From Amphritea pacifica (GTDB lineage Bacteria; Pseudomonadota; Gammaproteobacteria; Pseudomonadales; Balneatricaceae), in the NCBI RefSeq assembly GCF_016924145.1, contig NZ_JAFFZO010000023.1, forward strand, positions 19,100-83,099: a stretch of 64,000 nt of DNA, given 5' to 3'. A program made the translations under genes and the position numbers. Each line of letters begins with the position of its first letter. Position 1 is the stretch's first letter. Below are positions 59,377 to 64,000 of this stretch, in pieces. The notes below the pieces were generated by a model. The model had not been told where the DNA came from. It saw nothing but the letters and a program-made list of their open reading frames with translations, and ran no database searches.

Positions 59377-60243
59377 TTGGGAAATAATAAGCATCCTGCC
59401 TCAATTGCTGCACTGTGGATGGTTGGCACCCTGGTGTCATTTATGACCATGGCTATCGGCGGGCGTGAGCTATCAGACGAACTCAGCACCTTCCAGATCC
59501 TCTTTTTTCGTAGTCTGATCGGTTTGCTGGTGATCTCCATTCTGTTGCAGCGCAGCGGCTGGCAGCAGGTTAGTACTCCCGCGATCCCGATCCATTTTGT
59601 CAGGAATCTGGCCCATTACTGTGGCCAGTTTGGCTGGTTTTACGGGCTTGCTTTCATACCCCTTGCCGAGGTCTTTGCAATTGAGTTCACCGTGCCAGTG
59701 TGGACCGCCCTGCTGGCGGTGTTCTTTTTAGGCGAGAGATTAACCGTCCCCCGGATGATCGCTATTGGGCTGGGTATTGTGGGTATGCTGATCATTTTAC
59801 GTCCAGGTTTGGAGGTGATGAAGCCCGCAGCCCTTGCCGTGCTGGGTGGCGCGATCTGTTATGCGATCTCCCATATAAAGACCAAAAAGCTAGCTCATAT
59901 CGATACGCCGCTGTGCATCCTGTTTTACATGACAGTTATCCAACTGCCGTTGGGGCTGATCCCCTCTTTGTATGACTGGCGGACGCCATCCGTTAGCGCC
60001 TGGCCCTGGATTCTGATGGTCGGATTAACCGCGATGAGTGCACATTACTGCTTAACCCGGGCGATGAAGCTGATTGATGCCACGGTGGTAGTATCGATGG
60101 ATTTTCTGAGGTTGCCGCTGATCGCCGCAGTGGGCTTTCTGTTTTACGGAGAGCCGCTGGAGTGGGCGGTTTTAATCGGCGCGTTAGTGATGCTAACCGG
60201 CAACTATATCAGCAACCGGGCGGAAAAAAGGAAATTGAATTAG
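59377..60243 (+). CDS. EamA-family (DMT) transporter
   Basis: The 288-residue protein has ten predicted membrane helices in two EamA repeats (about 15-145 and 155-285), typical of drug/metabolite transporters. Motifs include QILFFRSLIGLLVIS and EVFAIEFTVPVWTALLAVFFLGERLT-like at the end of the first repeat. The start is a TTG at 59377 with AAGGA 11 bases ahead. An ATG at 59419 would cut into the first helix. The substrate is unknown. Confidence 0.87.
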   Translation: MGNNKHPASIAALWMVGTLVSFMTMAIGGRELSDELSTFQILFFRSLIGLLVISILLQRSGWQQVSTPAIPIHFVRNLAHYCGQFGWFYGLAFIPLAEVFAIEFTVPVWTALLAVFFLGERLTVPRMIAIGLGIVGMLIILRPGLEVMKPAALAVLGGAICYAISHIKTKKLAHIDTPLCILFYMTVIQLPLGLIPSLYDWRTPSVSAWPWILMVGLTAMSAHYCLTRAMKLIDATVVVSMDFLRLPLIAAVGFLFYGEPLEWAVLIGALVMLTGNYISNRAEKRKLN

Positions 60244-60439
60244 CGTTTATTTGTTGCTTATCTCGAAAAAGTGGGACTTGTGGCTTTATGCTGGTGCTGT
60301 TGGGTTGTGGTGTTTGTGGGAGTGACGACCCCGTCACGATTGGATTACTCCCCAACTTCTTATTGAAAAGGTTTACCACGGCACTGATCAGCCCATTGTA
60401 GGAGCCCTTTTTAAGGGCGAAAAAGTCACCAAAGTACTC

Positions 60440-61563
60440 AAAGGGCATGCTAAGAACACGTCCTCTGGGGTTGCCGGTGCTGGAAGATAAACTCGTCCAG
60501 CAATCAGTGTCACAGATATTACAAAGTATCTGGGGAGCTGATTTTCTGCCATGCAGTTACGGTTACTGACCCAATAAAAGTGCCCATCAGGCACTTGAAG
60601 GCATACGTAATGGACTGCAGCGAGGTAACTATGGCTATGTAGTTGAGGCCGATATATAGGGCTTCTTCAACAGCATGGATCATGGATGGCTGGTGCGGAT
60701 GCTGGAGCAACGTGTAGACGATAAAGCACTGATCACCCTGATCAAACAATGGTTAAAGGCCCAGGTGGTAGAGCCGGATGGAAGTCGGCACAAATCGGAC
60801 AAAGGTTCGCCGCAAGGAGGGATAATCTCTCCGGTACTGGCGAACATCTATCTCCACTATGTGCTGGATTTATGGTTTGAGAAGGTGATACGCAAGAAAC
60901 TGAGCGGCAATGCGATGCTGGTTCGGTACGCAGATGACTTTATCGTCGCCTTTCAGTACAAAGACGATGCACGTCAGTTTTATCATCGCCTGCCAGAGAG
61001 ACTGAAGAAATTTGGTCTGGCACTGGCGAGCGATAAAACAGGGTTACTCCGTTTCAGTCGTTTTGAACCGGGGCGACAACGGAGCATCGTGTTTCTGGGC
61101 TTTGAGGTTTATTGGGGTATAAGCTATCGGGGAAAGGTGGCAGTGCATCGGAAAACAGCACGAGAGAAGCAAAGAGCAAGCATCAAGGAAATGGTACGAT
61201 GGATTAAGTACAATCGATCGAGACCAATCCAGGAATTGCTATCGGTGGTGAAACGTAAGCTGAAAGGCTTTGAGAACTACTTTGGGACACCGGGAAACAG
61301 TAAAAGCCTATCCCGTCTGTATTATCAAACGGTCAGGGCACTGTATAAATGGTTAAACCGACGTAGTCAGCGCCGAAGCTACAACTGGAGTGAGTTCGCA
61401 CAGCTGTTAAGATGGTTTAATGTACGCGCACTAACCGTGAGGAAAGTGGAGTACAGTTAGGGCTCGGATTTACGCGGGCGAATATATAACTGAAGAGCCG
61501 GATGCGGTAGTTCCGCACGTCCGGATCTGTGTGGGGGCGGTGCAGGTAACTGGCCGTCCTACC
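60440..61563 (+). mobile_element. Degenerate group II intron with intact-looking domain V
   Basis: The 5' half of the intron RNA was not recognised, so the left boundary is approximate and set by the start of RT homology. On the right, after the RT frame, comes a domain V stem-loop (61495-61527, GAGCCGGATGCGG..CCGCACGTCCGGATC) followed by a domain VI-like stem and the 3' end CCTACC at about 61563. The next gene begins at that boundary. The 60244-60440 stretch before it shows no gene. Confidence 0.8.
60459..61460 (+). pseudogene. Group II intron reverse transcriptase/maturase with two nonsense codons
   Basis: One frame reads RPLGLPVLEDKLVQQ, SYGY-stop-PNKSAHQAL, EADI-stop-GFFNSMDHGW, GSPQGGIISPVLANIYLHYVLD-like, RYADDFIVAF and on to the maturase thumb and X domain. 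The stops are TGA 60567-60569 (in place of the usual Arg of SYGFRPN) and TAG 60657-60659 (in place of the usual Lys of ADIKGFF). Both fit single-base changes. The N-terminal part before RPLG is missing or too degraded to see. The long open part from 60675 keeps YADD but should not give a working enzyme. Confidence 0.88.
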
Positions 61564-61590
61564 ATGACGGCAATAAATGAGAAAAGTCGA

Positions 61591-62664
61591 ATGAATGAAG
61601 TTAAGGATTTAATATATCTCGATATGGATAAAGTGAGTTCGCTTTATAGTCAGATTACCGGTGGTATAATTCAACAATTTGAAACATCGACTTCATCCAA
61701 TCAGACGAGTAAGAACCTAAGAAATTATGACCTCAAGCTTCTTAAGCATGAGGCCGGTGGTGTCGGTACTGAGTCAGAATCACTAAAGGAAACGCGAGTC
61801 AGTCACCACGAACTGTATAATGAATTAGAAAAAAAGCTTTTTGAGCTTGGATATGCGGCAGAAATAGGTATTGACGTAAGTAAGGAAGAAATAACTTCGG
61901 GTGAAGCTATCGCCACGTTTGAAAATACACTTTGTATTAAAGCATCAGGACGTGCTGTCCTCGAAGATTACGAACGTATATCTCGAATATCTGCAAACTA
62001 TAAAGATATTGCTGCACTGATTAATCGAAGCATTGAGTCTTCGATAAGAGACTCTGATGAGTGTAAGGAACTACTAGAAAAGATTGAATTTCAGAAAGAC
62101 GAAATTCGAGCGATGAAGAACGGACAGCAAAAAACAAAGAGGAAGAAGGAGCTAGATGATCTAGAAGCTAACGTTGAGCTATTTATCAAAGCGAAATCGA
62201 TTGGTGAGGTTGAAGATTGGATTATCGAAGGGATGCAAAACTGGATAAGAGTATTTCTCCCTGGCGTGTTCAATTTCCGTTTATACCCTTTTGACGATGT
62301 ACCTGAATTTCACATTCTGTCGAACCTAAAGCGAGAATCCTTTTTGGAGAGTAGTACTGAATCGGTACATTTCCTTTACGGCTCAAAGCCCTCAGTGAAA
62401 CTCGATATTCTTGGCGTAATTACGGCTATTCCTAGGGAGGGAGGAGAACAGTTTGATCCTATGATCGAGTTTGATGAAGAAGAATTGAACGACGAAGGCA
62501 AAGAATCTGAATCCATCGAGAGAGCATTCCGAGGTGTCTTCCGCGGATTTGACGGCTTTGAAGAAATGATTCGAACATGTAGGTATCCTAGAATTATGAT
62601 TCATCCAATTGCAATCTATCGATCGATCAAGCCTAACAGAGCATTGCAGCGGACAAGCCGCTGA
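61591..62664 (+). CDS. DUF6414-like protein of unknown function
   Basis: The N-terminus (DLIYLDMDKVSSLYSQITGGII, about residues 5-26) resembles the DUF6414 family, whose function is unknown. The middle has a charged helical stretch with a likely coiled coil (about 165-215), and the end is acidic (EFDEEELNDEGKESES). The start is taken at ATG 61591; an in-frame ATG at 61564 lies right at the intron 3' end. The last residues (NRALQRTSR) are encoded inside an attC-like element, where the stop codon also falls. That is a pattern of integron-type gene cassettes. It is AT-richer than the core genes and was probably acquired. Confidence 0.75.
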   Translation: MNEVKDLIYLDMDKVSSLYSQITGGIIQQFETSTSSNQTSKNLRNYDLKLLKHEAGGVGTESESLKETRVSHHELYNELEKKLFELGYAAEIGIDVSKEEITSGEAIATFENTLCIKASGRAVLEDYERISRISANYKDIAALINRSIESSIRDSDECKELLEKIEFQKDEIRAMKNGQQKTKRKKELDDLEANVELFIKAKSIGEVEDWIIEGMQNWIRVFLPGVFNFRLYPFDDVPEFHILSNLKRESFLESSTESVHFLYGSKPSVKLDILGVITAIPREGGEQFDPMIEFDEEELNDEGKESESIERAFRGVFRGFDGFEEMIRTCRYPRIMIHPIAIYRSIKPNRALQRTSR

Positions 62665-62679
62665 ATGCGGTGTTAGAGC
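62631..62679 (+). other. attC-like recombination site
   Basis: GCCTAAC at the left and GTTAGAG at the right fit the inverse-core and core patterns (RYYYAAC / GTTRRRY, last base off). Between them GCATTGCAGCGG pairs with CCGCTGAATGC, leaving one unpaired base, as attC stems do. At 49 bp it is shorter than usual attC sites. No integrase gene is in the window. Confidence 0.5.
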
Positions 62680-62694
62680 GCCAAGCGAAGCTTG

Positions 62695-62880
62695 GTGCGT
62701 CTTGCGAGGTGGAAGTCCTTGCCCGGCAAAGTCTGACCAGTAGCCGGTATCGAGTGTTGCGCCGGAGGCTGAGCGGGGGGATCGTGAACTCTTTCCTATC
62801 GCCCATAGATGGTCGATGACCCTGCGAACAAATCAGGTGAAGCGTACACAGAGAACTGTATAGGCCATAGGGAAGACCCT
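62695..62880 (+). mobile_element. Group II intron 5' fragment
   Basis: The sequence opens GTGCGTC and continues with GAGGTGGAAGTCC, GGCAAAGTCTGACCAG and TAGCCGGTATCG, a domain I-like start of a group II intron. It follows a small hairpin (CAAGC-GAA-GCTTG) that comes directly after the attC-like site. No RT frame or domain V follows, so only the 5' end remains; the right limit is approximate. Confidence 0.55.
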
Positions 62881-62937
62881 GTGCAAAATTCAACCTGACC
62901 CTTTTTCCCACTAAAAAAACCTCCGCTCTGGCTTTTA

Positions 62938-62966
62938 CCTCGGTGCCCTCTGTGTTCTCTGTGGTG
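62938..62966. repeat. Half copy of the ACCAC-GAG-ACACG type repeat
   Basis: CCTCGGTGCCCTCTGTG and TTCTCTGTGGTG read on the minus strand as CACCACAGAGAACACAGAGG, the same word as the arms at 59198-59265. The surrounding 62967-63120 stretch shows no gene. Confidence 0.7.
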
Positions 62967-63122
62967 CATACGCTCTTTCATTTAATAGCCTTACCCAGAC
63001 TACTCCACAAACACCCCTTTAATTTTCTCCTGATCAACAAATCGTCCATAGTTATTCACGCTAGCTCTGACTTTTTACACAAGATTATCGGATTCAGCAG
63101 AAAGATCGGGGTCACCCATTAG

Positions 63123-63299
63123 CACATCTATAGCAAGCGTTTAGGCACAGTTGAACCGGTGTTCGGTAATCTGGAAAGCAACAAAGGCCTGAAGCGATTT
63201 ACGCTCAGAGGCAAAGAGAAGGTCAGCGCACAATGGTTAATGTACTGCATGGTGCATAATATTGAGAAAATCGCGACGCAGGGTGAGATCAGTCATTAA
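63123..63299 (+). pseudogene. IS1182-family transposase, C-terminal fragment
   Basis: The frame reads HIYSKRLGTVEPVFGNLESNKGLKRF and later KVSAQWLMYCMVHNIEKIA before a stop at 63299. This is the usual C-terminal end of IS1182-family DDE transposases. A stop codon lies just upstream at 63120 and the rest of the gene is gone. Confidence 0.82.
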
Positions 63300-63470
63300 G
63301 TGTTAGGATATGAGCTAAACAACGCTCATATCAGGTTAAAAGAACAGCAACAGAGTGTTTGAACTGAAGGGTGAAAGCTCAATCTCTCCAGTCAAAAAAT
63401 GCTAAAACAAACAGAGGAAGGCTGCGGTAGATGGGTATTATTATGTCAAATTGTCTAATCCGACAGTCTC
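63300..63470 (+). mobile_element. Right end of an IS1182-family element
   Basis: Downstream of the transposase fragment comes a perfect 9-bp hairpin (GATATGAGC / GCTCATATC, 63307-63332) and then CTAATCCGACAGTCTC at 63455-63470. That is the inverted partner (14 of 16 bases) of the left end at 63880-63895. Confidence 0.75.
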
Positions 63471-63485
63471 GTTAGGTTCGAAAAT

Positions 63486-63881
63486 ATGGAAAGACCAAAT
63501 CTAAACTCGAAATATGATAGAACCATGCCAAAAGAATATTTTGGTGAGTTTGAAGCACTATATCTAAGGCATATTTACGAACGCGTTTGCACCGGATGCC
63601 CTGAAGCCATAAATGTTGCAGCAAATTATATGTGCTCCTGCTCTCGTGGTTTCGGCCACAATAGGTTTAGGTCAAAAATAGCTCGTCGTTTTAAACATGT
63701 CGCACTTACAAGAAATCAAGAGCAGAGAATTGTTGAAACTATTTTGTTTCGGCTATCAAACGGTGATATCGACGAACAGTTTATTGAACAGCTAAAGTTA
63801 TGTGTTTGGTTAAATCGAGAAGTAACAACAAAAAGGGCAAAAGAGCTACTTTCTTCAGAAAAGTCATATATAAGGCGTTGA
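63486..63881 (+). CDS. Hypothetical protein between two IS ends
   Basis: I do not recognise this 131-residue protein. It has four Cys in CTGCPEAINVAANYMCSC (about residues 37-54), then basic helical segments (FRSKIARRFKHVALTRNQEQRI). No strong ribosome site is visible. GTTAGGT, an attC-core-like word, lies nine bases before the start. The stop codon is formed at the edge of the next IS element, so the C-terminus may be truncated by that insertion. It is AT-rich and looks acquired. Confidence 0.6.
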   Translation: MERPNLNSKYDRTMPKEYFGEFEALYLRHIYERVCTGCPEAINVAANYMCSCSRGFGHNRFRSKIARRFKHVALTRNQEQRIVETILFRLSNGDIDEQFIEQLKLCVWLNREVTTKRAKELLSSEKSYIRR

Positions 63882-64000
63882 GGCTGTCGGATAAGTCCCT
63901 CAGCCCTTGGCCTGCGGGACCAACTCCCGGTACAATCGACTAAAACAACTTTACCGCTGATGGTGCAAGGGATGGCGCGCTACAAACATTACGATTACAA
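63880..64000 (+). mobile_element. Left end of an IS1182-family element, cut by the window
   Basis: The terminal repeat GAGGCTGTCGGATAAG (63880-63895) opens an element whose transposase start lies at 63972. It continues past the window. Whether it is complete cannot be seen. Confidence 0.75.
63972..64000 (+). CDS. IS1182-family transposase, first codons
   Basis: ATG GCG CGC TAC.. encodes MARYKHYDY, the common opening of IS1182-family transposases, and runs off the right edge. It belongs to the same family as the fragment at 63123-63299. Confidence 0.65.

Noticed and set aside
62796-62981. Minus-strand frame beginning MKERMHHREHRGHRG
   Set aside because: It is the known kind of spurious translation of a dispersed intergenic repeat, not a gene.

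Overview
The window reads as a chromosome segment of a marine gammaproteobacterium, most likely an Oceanospirillaceae-type organism. That placement is an inference from gene order and protein character; no search was run. From position 1 to about 42.5 kb, and again from 44 to 55 kb, it is dense housekeeping DNA of moderate GC with short intergenic gaps. No rRNA, tRNA or CRISPR array was seen.

Layout. 1-0.7 kb: gatA (cut by the window edge) and gatC, leftward. 0.9-9.9 kb: the cell-shape and envelope run mreB-mreC-mreD-maf-rng-yhdP, rightward. 10-20 kb: a long leftward run of darP, mgtE, the nitrogen-PTS/sigma-54 cluster (ptsO-rapZ-ptsN-hpf-rpoN), the LPS transport and Kdo genes (lptB-lptA-lptC-kdsC-kdsD) and a yrbG antiporter. 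20-27 kb: rightward mlaFEDCB, ibaG, murA, hisG, hisD. Together the lpt, kds, mla and mur genes serve outer-membrane and peptidoglycan assembly. 27-32 kb: a DegS/AlgW-type protease, a Nif3-like protein, zapG, a FadR-type GntR regulator divergent from acuI with two matching palindromic operators between them, a TfoX C-domain protein and nnrS. 33.5-37.5 kb: a cobalamin locus (btuF-like binding protein, small Cys-rich secreted protein, PduO-type adenosyltransferase, BtuB receptor) headed by a clear cobalamin riboswitch. 37.5-42.5 kb: ppk2, panE, yajQ, an AmpG-like permease and an adenine/adenosine deaminase.

42.5-44 kb is a small AT-rich island with a HEPN-like gene and a second unknown gene. It is bracketed by inverted copies of a composite repeat made of tiny triloop hairpins. 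These repeats also supply the stop codons of both flanking convergent genes. 44-55.3 kb returns to conserved DNA: alpha/beta hydrolase, SDR reductase, fxsA, groES-groEL behind a sigma-32 type promoter, a coiled-coil membrane protein, a GST-like protein, thpR, trhP, a UbiA-family prenyltransferase and class I fumarase.

From 55.3 kb to the end the region is accessory. It holds an internally deleted group II intron placed just after the fumarase terminator, a cytochrome c, a flavodoxin, CheX, a small unknown gene, an EamA transporter, a second group II intron whose reverse transcriptase has two nonsense codons but whose domain V looks whole, and a DUF6414-like gene that ends inside an attC-like element. 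These are followed by a third intron 5' fragment, an IS1182-family remnant, an unknown 131-codon ORF, and the left end of another IS1182-family element running off the window. The most unusual material is the repeat-bracketed island at 42.5-44 kb and the intron/attC-like/IS mosaic at 60.4-64 kb.
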